The translations under genes were made by a program, and so were the position numbers. Shown in pieces: positions 44,194 through 52,814 of a DNA stretch of 64,000 nucleotides. Positions within the stretch are counted from its first letter, which is position 1. Each line of letters begins with the position of its first letter. Below the pieces are notes generated by a model, which searched no databases, was not told where the DNA came from, and saw only the letters and a program-made list of their open reading frames with translations. The stretch is from Achromobacter agilis (GTDB lineage: Bacteria; Pseudomonadota; Gammaproteobacteria; Burkholderiales; Burkholderiaceae_B). The DNA is taken from assembly GCF_900496965.1 (NCBI RefSeq), contig NZ_UFQB01000008.1:124001-188000 (forward strand). The letters run 5' to 3'.

Positions 44194-44573
44194 GGGGAAT
44201 GGCGGCGAAATTGGCGCAATGCAACAAAATACCCGACATACTTTATCAATATGTACGCGATTTTTAGACGCCGCTTTTTCCATAGGTATCAATACCTCGC
44301 CGAATACCCGCAAACGCCCGTTGGTCGAAAACCCGGCCACTGTTGTTGTTATGCAATAAACAGTAGGTATTCTTATGTGAACGAAGTAACTAAATTTTGG
44401 CCGTTAAGAAATTAGTCAGAGAGGGCATACCCTAATTCGGCCCTAATTAGCATATCTTGAATGATTGTGTAATTTTCAGTTTCATGCTTTCCCACCCACT
44501 TGCCTAAGGTTAGGTCTGGTCTGTCTTCACCGCACTGGAGGCAGGTGACTCAAGCCTTAGAACGGGATGTGAC
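44194..44573. other. long AT-rich leader region of the porin gene
   Basis: This 380-bp region is much richer in A/T than its surroundings. It holds no believable gene; short open frames here lack ribosome sites. A direct repeat CCCTAATT occurs at 44430-44437 and 44441-44448, exactly 11 bp apart, as in response-regulator sites. TTGAAT at 44457 could be a -35 element, and CCTAAGGTTAGG (44503-44514) is an imperfect palindrome. Probably the regulated promoter of the porin. Confidence 0.5.
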
Positions 44574-45710
44574 ATGAAACTAACAAAAACCTTGCTCGCT
44601 GGCGCCATTCTGGCCGGTATGGCCGGCACGGCGTATGCCGAAACCTCGGTGACGCTGTATGGCATCGTCGACTTGGGCCTGACCTACCAACGCGCCAAAG
44701 TCGGCACGACCGACTCCAATCGGGGCCTGTATGGCGGCGACTACGCTTCCCGTGTGGGCATGAACGACGGCATCCAGAACGGTTCGCGCTGGGGTCTGCG
44801 CGGTACGGAAGACCTGGGCGACGGCCTGTCGGCGGTCTTCACGCTGGAAAGCGGCTTCACGGCCAATAACGGCAACCGTTCGCAAGGTGGCCGCATGTTC
44901 GGCCGCCAGGCCACCGTCGGCCTGAGCCACGTCGAATGGGGCCTGCTCGAACTGGGCCGCCAGACCAACATCGCGTCCAAGTACTTCAGCGACATCGATC
45001 CGTTCTCGCTCGACTACCTGAACGCCAACATGGGCATGACGTTCAGCGCGGCCAACACCGTCCGCTACGACAACATGGTCATGTACCAGACCCCTAACTG
45101 GAACGGCTTCCAGGGCGGCGTGGGCTATTCGTTCTCGACCGACGACGTCGAAGGCCCCACCGGCTTCAAGACCAAGGACAACAACCGCGCCTGGACCGCT
45201 GGCGTGAAGTACGACAACGGCCCCCTGAAGCTGGCCCTGACGTACGACGTGCAATACCGCAAGCCGAACCAGCCGCAACCGCAGCAGTTCATCATCGGCG
45301 GCGCGTATGACTTCGAAGTGGTCAAGCTGTCGCTGGCCTACGGCCGTTCCGAAGACGGCGTGTTCGCCGGCCAGGATTTCGCGCTGATGGGCGGCCGCCA
45401 GCAGTCCGGCGGCATCGCGCGCGGCATGGGCTACACCAACGACCGCTTCACCTGGGACGGCCTGCGCATCAATTCGTACATGGTGGGCGTGAGCGCACCG
45501 ATCGGCGGCGCCAGCAACGTGTTCGCCTCGTGGCAACGCGCCGATCCCAACAAGAACCTGTACGCCATGGACGTGTACAGCTTGGGCTACACGTACGATC
45601 TGTCCAAGCGGACCAACCTGTACGCCCTGGCGTCCTACGCCGATGGTGCTGCGTTCATCAAGGGTGACAAGATCAGCACGCTCGGCGTCGGCATCCGTCA
45701 TCGCTTCTAA
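44574..45710 (+). CDS. outer-membrane porin (gram-negative porin family, betaproteobacterial type)
   Basis: A 378-aa trimeric 16-strand porin. A signal peptide ends AGTAYA-ETSVTLYGIVDLGL, the typical start of Bordetella/Achromobacter/Burkholderia general porins. SRWGLRGTEDLGDGLSAVFTLE and ending IRHRF with a terminal Phe, needed for Bam-dependent insertion, are present. It forms a diffusion pore for small solutes. A GGGAT sits before the ATG. Long regulated leader upstream and a clear terminator downstream make it a single-gene unit. Confidence 0.95.
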   Translation: MKLTKTLLAGAILAGMAGTAYAETSVTLYGIVDLGLTYQRAKVGTTDSNRGLYGGDYASRVGMNDGIQNGSRWGLRGTEDLGDGLSAVFTLESGFTANNGNRSQGGRMFGRQATVGLSHVEWGLLELGRQTNIASKYFSDIDPFSLDYLNANMGMTFSAANTVRYDNMVMYQTPNWNGFQGGVGYSFSTDDVEGPTGFKTKDNNRAWTAGVKYDNGPLKLALTYDVQYRKPNQPQPQQFIIGGAYDFEVVKLSLAYGRSEDGVFAGQDFALMGGRQQSGGIARGMGYTNDRFTWDGLRINSYMVGVSAPIGGASNVFASWQRADPNKNLYAMDVYSLGYTYDLSKRTNLYALASYADGAAFIKGDKISTLGVGIRHRF

Positions 45711-45760
45711 GCAGGTCATGGGCTGCCCCAACTGAGCAGAGTCGGGGCGTCTCCTCATTT

Positions 45761-45790
45761 AGCCATCCGTTCATCGGATGGCTTTTTTTT
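45761..45790 (+). terminator. Rho-independent terminator of porin gene
   Basis: GCCATCCG-TTCAT-CGGATGGC forms an 8-bp stem followed by eight T, 51 bp after the porin stop. Confidence 0.93.
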
Positions 45791-45810
45791 GGTCCGCCGG
45801 GCCGGGGCCC

Positions 45811-45993
45811 CTAGCCCGCCAGCGAGGCTGGCTTGCCCGGCTCGCCGGGCGCCGCCGCCCGGACTGGCCGGGGCGCCTGCCTGGACCGCGTCGCGATCCA
45901 GTCGTACAGCACGACGCCGGGGTAGCGCAGCAGCGCCGCCCCCAGCGCGCCGGCGGCGATGGCCGCCGCTCCGATGAGGATTCCCGCCATCAT
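45811..45993 (-). CDS. small membrane protein, 60 aa
   Basis: A 60-aa protein with one hydrophobic segment at about residues 2-24 (MAGILIGAAAIAAGALGAALL) and a basic, Pro/Ala-rich tail. No family recognised. The ATG overlaps the lipoprotein gene stop by 4 bp, the same coupling seen through the rest of this operon, which supports that it is translated. Could be a small inner-membrane partner of the envelope proteins encoded upstream. Confidence 0.5.
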   Translation of the reverse strand: MMAGILIGAAAIAAGALGAALLRYPGVVLYDWIATRSRQAPRPVRAAAPGEPGKPASLAG

Positions 45994-47906
45994 GGCGCCT
46001 GCGGGTCCAACTGCAACTTGAGGATACGGCGCAGTTCCAGGATCGCCGCCGGCGTCTCCTGCACGCTATGCGAATAGGGAATGACCTTTTCGGATTGCGC
46101 GCCGTCCAGGTGCGCGCTGCGGTACGGCACCAGGCCATCGTCCGACTCCGCCAGCGGGACGCCCGGCGTGTCGTTCGCGATGATGCTGTGATAGCGTACC
46201 GACGGCGAAATCGGCATCCGGCCCGTCAGCAGCACATAGGGGTCTTTCTCGCTCAGGTTGTCCACGCCGTTGGGCACTCGCGCCGGGGATTCGGGCGGAG
46301 ACGCCCCGTCCGCATCCGCCAGCCGGTTCAGCTTGGCGAACTGCCGGACCACCGTCGCCGGCAGCGTGATCAGGTTGGACAGCCAGCGCGACAGCGTGTT
46401 CTCGGCGAACGGCGTGCCCCGGTGCGGCGCCGCGATGAATACGGCCCGCGTAATGCCGGGAAAGGCGTCGAAGCTCAGGATCGGAGCGAACTCCTCACGC
46501 GCCTGCTCGAGCTGCTTGTCGTCCAGCCGGCCGCGGTCGCGCAGCGCGTCCCACAACACCGTGCCGGACGACGAGACCAGCAGCCGGCTCAGGACGCCGC
46601 CCATGCTGTGGCCGATGACCACGATGTCACGCGAGGCCTGCGCGGTGCCGGCGGGATCGAAATGTGCCATCGTCTGGCTCAGGGCCTCGCGGATGGCGCG
46701 GTTGTTCGTCGCCAACGGCGCATTGGTCGGGTAATAGACCTGCCAGATCTGGTAATGCTGGCGCAGCGTTTCGTCTCCCAGCACCTCGTTGGCCATGTTG
46801 ATCCAGGCTTCCGGGCTGCTCGCCAGGCCGTGCAGCATGATGATGGTGCGCCGGTCCGGATCGTAGGGTTGCAGCAGGTACACATGCGGCGCCACGATGC
46901 CTTCTTCGCTGCCCAGCACGTTGCGCAGGGCCTGCGTGGCAAAGCCCGAGCGGGCCAGCCACAGGCCGTAGCCCGACGTGAAGTTCGCGGCCAGTGGCAC
47001 CTTGGTGCCGGCCAGCTGCACGGCATCGCGCTTGTAGGGATCGTACCCGGTCAGTATCGCCTCCCGCGTCGCCATCACCTGCTCGAGCGTATCGCCGGGG
47101 AAGCTCAGGATCGCCGTCACGGCCGGGAACGGCGTTTCGCTGAACGGCGTCTTGAACGTATCGGCGTCATTCACGCGCCGGGCCGTGACCGCCACCAGTT
47201 CGGCGCCGAAGCCATCGCGGCGATACATGCCGCGCAGACCCTGGAACGTCAGCGTGGACGCGGGCACCAGTTCATGCGGCAGCCGCCGGCCCTCGGCCAG
47301 CTTCACTTCCGACATCTCGCCCAGCACCTGCCACGGCCCTGCCGCCACCTTTTCCCCGGGCCCGGGCGAGCGGCCGCGATACTGCTCGAACAGCCGGGTG
47401 ACGGCCTGCTGGACGGCATAGTTGTAGTAGTCGCGGACCTGGGTCTGCCTGTCCTCGAAGGCCCGGTCGCTGGGCGAGCGCGGCGTGAAGAACAGGTACG
47501 CATAGGCGGCCCGCGCGGTCTGGAGGTAGGCGTCCAGCAGCCGGTCCCTGTCCTGCTGGCCGACAGGCCGTTGCTTCTCGATGGCCAGTGCGTCCGCCAG
47601 CCAGGCTTCGGACAGGGTGGCCAGGCGCCGTTCGCTGTCCAGCCCTTCCGTCGCGGTCAGCGCCTGGATGCAGGTATCGGGATCCTTGCGGCAGTCCTGC
47701 GCGTTCAGGCCCAGCACGGCCATGGCCTCGCGCGCCGACGCGCTGAGCCGGCCGGTGGTGAGCACGTCGCCCCGGCGCTGGGCGATGTAGTCCTGCGTGC
47801 TGACGGACGACACCTTGACGCCCGCGCAACCGGCGCACAGCAAGACGGCAAGGAACGCCGCCGCCCGCACCGCCATCCTTCCGCGGCGGCTCTCCCCCGA
47901 GATCAT
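45990..47906 (-). CDS. alpha/beta-hydrolase lipoprotein (lipase/esterase-like)
   Basis: A 638-aa exported protein starting MISGESRRGRMAVRAAAF. The signal peptide ends in a lipobox (LLCAGC), so it is probably an outer-membrane lipoprotein. After ~340 residues without a known family comes an alpha/beta-hydrolase domain with the oxyanion region IIMLHGLASSPEAWINM, the nucleophile elbow GHSMGG, an Asp in SDDGLVPYRSA and a final His in PYSHSVQE. The start at 47906 overlaps the DUF4105 gene (ATGA). Likely an esterase, lipase or thioesterase acting at the envelope; substrate unknown. Confidence 0.85.
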   Translation of the reverse strand: MISGESRRGRMAVRAAAFLAVLLCAGCAGVKVSSVSTQDYIAQRRGDVLTTGRLSASAREAMAVLGLNAQDCRKDPDTCIQALTATEGLDSERRLATLSEAWLADALAIEKQRPVGQQDRDRLLDAYLQTARAAYAYLFFTPRSPSDRAFEDRQTQVRDYYNYAVQQAVTRLFEQYRGRSPGPGEKVAAGPWQVLGEMSEVKLAEGRRLPHELVPASTLTFQGLRGMYRRDGFGAELVAVTARRVNDADTFKTPFSETPFPAVTAILSFPGDTLEQVMATREAILTGYDPYKRDAVQLAGTKVPLAANFTSGYGLWLARSGFATQALRNVLGSEEGIVAPHVYLLQPYDPDRRTIIMLHGLASSPEAWINMANEVLGDETLRQHYQIWQVYYPTNAPLATNNRAIREALSQTMAHFDPAGTAQASRDIVVIGHSMGGVLSRLLVSSSGTVLWDALRDRGRLDDKQLEQAREEFAPILSFDAFPGITRAVFIAAPHRGTPFAENTLSRWLSNLITLPATVVRQFAKLNRLADADGASPPESPARVPNGVDNLSEKDPYVLLTGRMPISPSVRYHSIIANDTPGVPLAESDDGLVPYRSAHLDGAQSEKVIPYSHSVQETPAAILELRRILKLQLDPQAP

Positions 47907-48937
47907 GGAAGGCTCCCGGCGGTTCGCGGCTGGCGGATGGCGCGGGAAAACGCAGCGGCGTCCGGCCCCGGCAGGGCCGGCTTGCCGATAAACGCCTGTT
48001 CGCGCAAGGCCGCCAAAGGCTGGCCCCGATCCAGGCCGCCTTGCTCGTACAGGTATTCCGGCAGGTAGCCGGACAGCAGGATGCGGTAATCCATGGGCAG
48101 GCCGGGCACGATGGCGCGCACCATCCGGTACACCAGCGTCGTGCAGTTGGCCGTGACCGTATGGTAGAAGCGCGGCGTATCGGCCAGCTCGTTGGCCGTG
48201 CGCACGTAGGATAGGAACAGTTCGCGCATCGCGGGCACGGGCATGCTGACGGGATACAGGAATACGCGTTCGGCGCGCGGCCCGGCGCGCACATAGAGGA
48301 TGTCGCGCTCGTCGGCGGCGACGACGCTCAGTTCGAACTGCTTGAAAAAGCCGCCGATCTCCGAGAACTGTTCGCCGCGCTCTTTGCGGATCTCGACCGA
48401 GAACACGACATGGCGGCCGTCGGCAAACCCGAACGACACCAGCGTATGCGCGATCGCCGGGCTGCCCCAATACGACAGGACCATGTCGACGGACGCGAGC
48501 GCGTCCAGGTCGTAGCTTCGGGTTTCCCAGCGCGCCGTGTAGCGCGCGTCCGTATCGGGCTGCCAATCGAAGTTGCGCACGTTTTCCAGCGTGACGACAG
48601 AGCCGGCCACGCTGCCTCGCAACGTCCGCGCCACGTCGTCGGCCCAGACCCGGTCATTGGACGGCGCCAGCGTCAGCCACCAGCCGCACAGCGCCGCCAG
48701 GCCGATCAGATAGACCCACAAGGCCCGCCGCGGCCGCCGCCGCCACAGCGCCACCGCCGCATAAAGGCACAGCCCGGCCCAGGCGAGCATCGCCACGCTT
48801 TTGACGGCCCCGCCCCCGGGCATCTGGTAACCCAGCGCCAGGCAACCCCACCCCGCGGACAACACCAGCAGCACGGTCAGGACAGCGCGCCCCGCCATCA
48901 CCAGGGCGCGAAGCGTTATCCGGCTAGCCTGCGCCAT
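47903..48937 (-). CDS. DUF4105-containing membrane protein
   Basis: A 344-aa protein. Two or three hydrophobic segments lie near the N-terminus (GRAVLTVLLVLSAGWGCL, SVAMLAWAGLCLYAAV, WVYLIGLAALCGWWL). Then comes a periplasmic DUF4105 domain (ASVDMVLSYWGSPAIAHTLVSF onward) with a conserved FYHTVTANCTTLVYRM, whose Cys and His suggest a papain-like peptidase or acyltransferase fold. ATG at 48937 (MAQASRIT) preferred over 48964 because it is closer to the first TM. Overlaps the marC-like gene by 14 bp and the lipoprotein gene by 4 bp. Confidence 0.82.
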   Translation of the reverse strand: MAQASRITLRALVMAGRAVLTVLLVLSAGWGCLALGYQMPGGGAVKSVAMLAWAGLCLYAAVALWRRRPRRALWVYLIGLAALCGWWLTLAPSNDRVWADDVARTLRGSVAGSVVTLENVRNFDWQPDTDARYTARWETRSYDLDALASVDMVLSYWGSPAIAHTLVSFGFADGRHVVFSVEIRKERGEQFSEIGGFFKQFELSVVAADERDILYVRAGPRAERVFLYPVSMPVPAMRELFLSYVRTANELADTPRFYHTVTANCTTLVYRMVRAIVPGLPMDYRILLSGYLPEYLYEQGGLDRGQPLAALREQAFIGKPALPGPDAAAFSRAIRQPRTAGSLP

Positions 48938-49607
48938 ATTGCTGCACGATTTCCAGGACGCCATTGATAACGAATTGCACCGCCATGCACACCAGCAGGA
49001 AGCCCATGATGCGCGAGATGGCCTCTACCCCGCCCTGGCCGATCACCGCGACGATGCGGCCGGCCGATCGCAGACAGACCCAGAACAGCAGGCCCAGCAG
49101 CGTAAACACGATGACCGGCGTGATGGCGACCACCCACGGCGCATAGGAGGGCGTCACCGTCGCGTCGACCGACGCGGCTCCGCTGATGATCATGGCGATA
49201 GTGCCCGGCCCCGCGGTCCCGGGCAGGGCCAGGGGCACGAATGCGATGTTGGGCACTTGCCGGTTCGCCTGTGCGTCGGCGACGTCGACTTCCGAGGCGC
49301 TTGCGTCGCCAGACGGAAACACCATGCTGAAACCGATGCTGGCCACGATCAGGCCACCCGCGATGCGCAACCCCGGAATCGAAATGCCGAAGGTGTGCAT
49401 GATCCAAGCGCCGGCGTAGTAGGTCACGACCATGATGGCGACCACGTAGAACGCCGCCTGCGTCACCTGGCGCTCGCGCTCCTTGTAGGGAATGTGCTGG
49501 CCCAGGGACAGCAGCAGGGTCATCGACGTCAGCGGGTTGGCCAGCGGCAGCATCAGGGCAAGCCCCAAACTCACCAGCTTGCCCAATTGAACCAGGTCGT
49601 CGGTCAT
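48924..49607 (-). CDS. MarC family integral membrane protein
   Basis: A 227-aa inner-membrane protein with about six TM segments, including LGLALMLPLANPLTSMTLLLSLG, which is typical of the MarC/UPF0056 group, and ALPGTAGPGTIAMIIS. The family is found in nearly all proteobacteria but its function is not known; early claims of a drug-resistance role were not confirmed. It is the first gene of the operon MarC, DUF4105, lipoprotein and small membrane protein, and lies opposite a TetR gene with a palindromic operator between them. Confidence 0.9.
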   Translation of the reverse strand: MTDDLVQLGKLVSLGLALMLPLANPLTSMTLLLSLGQHIPYKERERQVTQAAFYVVAIMVVTYYAGAWIMHTFGISIPGLRIAGGLIVASIGFSMVFPSGDASASEVDVADAQANRQVPNIAFVPLALPGTAGPGTIAMIISGAASVDATVTPSYAPWVVAITPVIVFTLLGLLFWVCLRSAGRIVAVIGQGGVEAISRIMGFLLVCMAVQFVINGVLEIVQQYGAG

Positions 49608-49669
49608 GGCCGCCTCTTGTGCGTAAAGGCGCAGCCCTGTGCCTCGCAGCCGCGCGGGAAATTTTCAAT

Positions 49670-49694
49670 TGTGTAATGTACTATACATTACACA
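49670..49694. promoter_or_regulatory. perfect 25-bp inverted repeat, TetR operator
   Basis: Arms TGTGTAATGTA and TACATTACACA flank CTA exactly between the divergent marC-like and TetR genes, 63 bp before the former and 65 bp before the latter. The arm length and odd spacing are typical of TetR-family sites. Control of both directions is likely. Confidence 0.75.
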
Positions 49695-49758
49695 TGCTGA
49701 TCAAAGCCGGAGAGCGGGCACATTACCGCCCGCGGCAACCTGGAGGCGGGAGGACGAA

Positions 49759-50397
49759 GTGAACACGGTTTCCAACGATACGGCGGCACGCCCGCTGACC
49801 AGCAAGGGCGAAGCGCGCCGCGAGCGCCTGCTCGAGGCGGCCACGCAATCGTTGCTGGAGCACGGATATGCCCAGACCTCCATCCAGCGCGTCTTGCGGC
49901 AGGCCGGTGGCTCCGCTGCCACCGCCTATCAGCTGTTCGGCAACAAAGAAGGCCTGCTGGCCGCGGTCCTGCAACATGAGCTGGACGGCCTGCGCGCCGC
50001 GGTGTTCCCCGCCGCCATGCTGACGCAACCCGTCGGCGTGGCGCTGCATGAGCTGTCCGTGCGCCTGCTGACCTACGCCCTCCAGCCCAAATCGGTCGCC
50101 CTGTACCGCTTGCTGATCTCGGAATGCCATCGCCTGCCGCAGCTTGCCGAAGCGCTGCGCATCGCGGTGGAAAAGCAGATCCACGCCCCGCTCGAACAGT
50201 GCCTGCGCCAAGCCTGCGAACGAGGCGAACTGCGCATTGACGATCCCCGCCAGGCCGCGCTGACCCTGGGCAACCTGATCAACGGCATCGCCGCCCATGC
50301 CCGCCTGTCCGGCGGCAGCGCCGACGGTCCCGATGCCGAACACCTGGCCACCTGCCGCTATGGCGTCGACACGCTGCTGCGGGCCTTCCGCGCCTAG
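49759..50397 (+). CDS. TetR family transcriptional regulator
   Basis: A 212-aa repressor. HTH at about residues 20-60 (ATQSLLEHGYAQTSIQRVLRQAGGSAATAYQLFGNKEGLL), then a ligand domain. GTG at 49759 with GGGAGGA before it is the best start; the open frame from 49639 overlaps the operator. Likely represses itself and the divergent MarC operon. The convergent MFS gene is 9 bp away, so no shared promoter there. Confidence 0.9.
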   Translation: MNTVSNDTAARPLTSKGEARRERLLEAATQSLLEHGYAQTSIQRVLRQAGGSAATAYQLFGNKEGLLAAVLQHELDGLRAAVFPAAMLTQPVGVALHELSVRLLTYALQPKSVALYRLLISECHRLPQLAEALRIAVEKQIHAPLEQCLRQACERGELRIDDPRQAALTLGNLINGIAAHARLSGGSADGPDAEHLATCRYGVDTLLRAFRA

Positions 50398-50406
50398 CGC
50401 GCGCCG

Positions 50407-51630
50407 TCAGGGCGCGGCCTGCCGCCCTGCCCGCGCCAGCATGGCGGCCGCCGCCAAGATGCATGCCGCGGCCAGCCAGAGGTTGGCCCGCAGGCCCAGG
50501 GCGTCCACGCTGGGCACGCCGAGCAGCGAGCCGGCCGCTATGCCCAGGTTGAACACCGCCACGAAAAGCGAGGTCGCCGCTTCGACCGCACGGGGCGCCG
50601 CCTTCATCATCCAGGTCTGCAGCGATACCGAAACGCCGCCGTACGCCAATCCCCAGGCGACTAGCAGCGCTGCGGCCGCCGCAGGGAACTGGCCCACTGC
50701 GCTGAAGAGCAGCAAGGTAACCAGAAGGCCGGCCGCGATGGCCAGCAGCGTCGCGGCCGGGCGCCTGGCGGCGGCGCCGCCGCCCAGGAAGTTGCCGGCC
50801 ACGCCCGCCGCGCCGTAGGCAAAGAGCAGCGGACCGATCCAGGCCGGCCCGAATGCCGCGTGGGACTGCAGCAGCGGCCGCACGAAGGTGTAGGCCATGA
50901 AATGCCCCGCAACCAGGCACAGCGTAACGAGCAGCCCCAGCCGCAGCGCCGGGTTGGCCAGTTGCGACACCAGTTGCCGCACGCGCAGCGCGCGTTCGGC
51001 GGGCAGCCGCGGCAGGCTCGACGCGTTCAGAAGCAGCACGCCGAAGCACAATACCGCCATGGCGCCGAATGCCGCGCGCCATCCCGCCAGGCCGCCGATG
51101 AACGCCCCCAGCGGCACCCCCAGCACGGACGCCACCGCCACGCCGCCAAAAATGATCGACGTGGCCAGCCCGACCGCGCCCGGTGCAACCAGCCGGGCCG
51201 CCAGCCCGCCTGCGATCGCCCACACGCCGCCGATGCAGAACCCCACCAGCACCCGCGCCGCCAGGAACCACGCCATGCTCGGCGCGAGGGCGCTGGCGGC
51301 GTTGGCGCCCGCCAGCAGCGCGAGCAGGCCGCAAAGAATGACGCGCCGGTCCGCGCCCTTCGCCCCCACCACGACCAGCGGGGCGAACAGCGCCGCCAGG
51401 ATCGCGGGCACGAACAGCATGAAGCCGCCCATGCCTACCGAAACGCCCAGCGCGGCGGTGATCGGAACGAACAGGCCCACCGGCAGCATTTCGGTCGTGA
51501 CTACGCAGAACGTGGCCATCCCGACGGCCGTCACGGCCAGCCAGGGACGCCGCAGGTCCGGCGCCGGACAGGGTTGGGGCAGCGGCGAGCCGGAAACGGC
51601 GCCGTCTTGCAGGGAAATGCCACGGGTCAT
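50407..51630 (-). CDS. MFS transporter, DHA1/sugar-efflux (AraJ-like) type
   Basis: A 407-aa inner-membrane carrier with 12 TM segments. TEMLPVGLFVPITAALGVSVGMGG is the AraJ/SotB/NepI-type first-helix block, and GRR-like motif AKGADRRVILCGL is the MFS loop 2-3 signature. Typically exports sugars, purines or drugs. The divergent LysR gene 105 bp upstream is the likely regulator; a hairpin (GGCCCG/CGGGCC, 51650-51664) lies in the leader. Confidence 0.9.
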   Translation of the reverse strand: MTRGISLQDGAVSGSPLPQPCPAPDLRRPWLAVTAVGMATFCVVTTEMLPVGLFVPITAALGVSVGMGGFMLFVPAILAALFAPLVVVGAKGADRRVILCGLLALLAGANAASALAPSMAWFLAARVLVGFCIGGVWAIAGGLAARLVAPGAVGLATSIIFGGVAVASVLGVPLGAFIGGLAGWRAAFGAMAVLCFGVLLLNASSLPRLPAERALRVRQLVSQLANPALRLGLLVTLCLVAGHFMAYTFVRPLLQSHAAFGPAWIGPLLFAYGAAGVAGNFLGGGAAARRPAATLLAIAAGLLVTLLLFSAVGQFPAAAAALLVAWGLAYGGVSVSLQTWMMKAAPRAVEAATSLFVAVFNLGIAAGSLLGVPSVDALGLRANLWLAAACILAAAAMLARAGRQAAP

Positions 51631-51735
51631 GTCGAAAAAGTCCAGATAAGGCCCGTCGCGGGCCGACCCTTGTGCACTCTACTGTTTCCAGCCAGCTGAT
51701 AAAGTAGGCAATTCGATACACATAAGGGACGAATC

Positions 51736-52689
51736 GTGCCCAATACGCTCCTGCCCGCCGCGCGCCTGGACCACATCGGAGACCTCCTGGCCTTCGTGCG
51801 CGTGGCGGACTCGCAGAGCTTCACGGCAGCGGCCGACAAGCTGGGCCTGTCCCGCTCCGCCATCGGCAAATGCATCGCGCGCCTGGAACAAGGCCTGGGC
51901 GCGCGGCTGCTCCATCGCAGCACCCGCAGCGTCAGCCTCAGCGATGAAGGCCGCGTCTTCTACGAGCACGCGCTGCGCATCCTGGCCGAAGTGGAGAACG
52001 CGGCCGATGCGATGGACAGCCGCAAGCAGGCGCCCCGAGGGCGGCTGCGTCTCGATTTGCCCGTGTCCCTGGGCCGGCTGCACATCATGCCGCTGCTGCG
52101 CGACTACCTGCGGGAGTGGCCCGAGGTGGAAGCGGACGTCAGCTTCACGGACGACTACACCGATCTGGTGCGCGACGGCGTCGACGTGGCCATCCGCATC
52201 GGCGGCGACCCGGACAGCCGGCTGGTGCAGCGGGTGCTGGCGCCGCACCGCCTGATCACCTGCGCCTCGCCCGCGTACCTGGAGCGCCACGGCGCCCCCG
52301 CCACGCCAGACGACCTGGCCCGCCACCGGACCCTGGCCTTCACGCACGCCGGAGTGCTGGTGGCCTGGCGCTACGCGGTCAATGGACAGGAGCGCCAGGT
52401 GCAGGCGGCGGGACGCCTGCGGATGGGCAACACGGAAGCCCTGCGCGACGCTGCGCTGGCGGGCGAAGGCATCGTGCAACTAGGCGCTTTCCTGGTCGGC
52501 GCGGACCTGCGCGCCGGGCGGCTGCAGGCCGTGCTCGAATCCGTGGCGCCCGCCGGCGCGCCAGTCTGCGCGGTGTACCCGCACCGCCGCCATCTGGCGC
52601 CCAAGGTGCGCGTCCTGATCGACAGCATCGCGCGCGCCTGGAGCGCAGGCCCGCCCTGGGCCGCCCGCGCGGCGCCGGAGCCACGTTGA
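51736..52689 (+). CDS. LysR family transcriptional regulator
   Basis: A 317-aa LTTR with GTG start and AAGGGA ribosome site. HTH at about residues 29-55 (FTAAADKLGLSRSAIGKCIARLE); the effector domain (RGRLRLDLPVSLGRLHIMPLL) resembles the CrgA/DmlR group. Divergent from an MFS efflux gene, which it probably controls. Confidence 0.9.
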   Translation: MPNTLLPAARLDHIGDLLAFVRVADSQSFTAAADKLGLSRSAIGKCIARLEQGLGARLLHRSTRSVSLSDEGRVFYEHALRILAEVENAADAMDSRKQAPRGRLRLDLPVSLGRLHIMPLLRDYLREWPEVEADVSFTDDYTDLVRDGVDVAIRIGGDPDSRLVQRVLAPHRLITCASPAYLERHGAPATPDDLARHRTLAFTHAGVLVAWRYAVNGQERQVQAAGRLRMGNTEALRDAALAGEGIVQLGAFLVGADLRAGRLQAVLESVAPAGAPVCAVYPHRRHLAPKVRVLIDSIARAWSAGPPWAARAAPEPR

Positions 52690-52714
52690 TTTGCATCATC
52701 CTTTATGATCTTCA

Positions 52715-52738
52715 GTATTGCGCTTCGTTATGCAATAC
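52715..52738. promoter_or_regulatory. inverted repeat upstream of hutG
   Basis: GTATTGC and GCAATAC, 7 bp each, separated by 10 bp. It sits 26 bp after the LysR stop and 77 bp before the hutG start. It is not a HutC-type site and could bind the LysR protein encoded next to hutG. Confidence 0.4.
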
Positions 52739-52814
52739 CGGATACCCAAGGACGCTGCCTAGCATATCCATGCCTGCCGCCCGCGGCGTCCCGTCTTTTC
52801 CCCCGGAGTCTTTC

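Noticed and set aside
44147..44415. Short open frames in the porin leader
   Set aside because: They include the terminator hairpin and have no ribosome site or homology.
45990..48566. 858-codon frame suggesting a longer lipoprotein
   Set aside because: The N-terminal third is antisense-like composition inside the DUF4105 gene; signal peptide and lipobox start at 47906.
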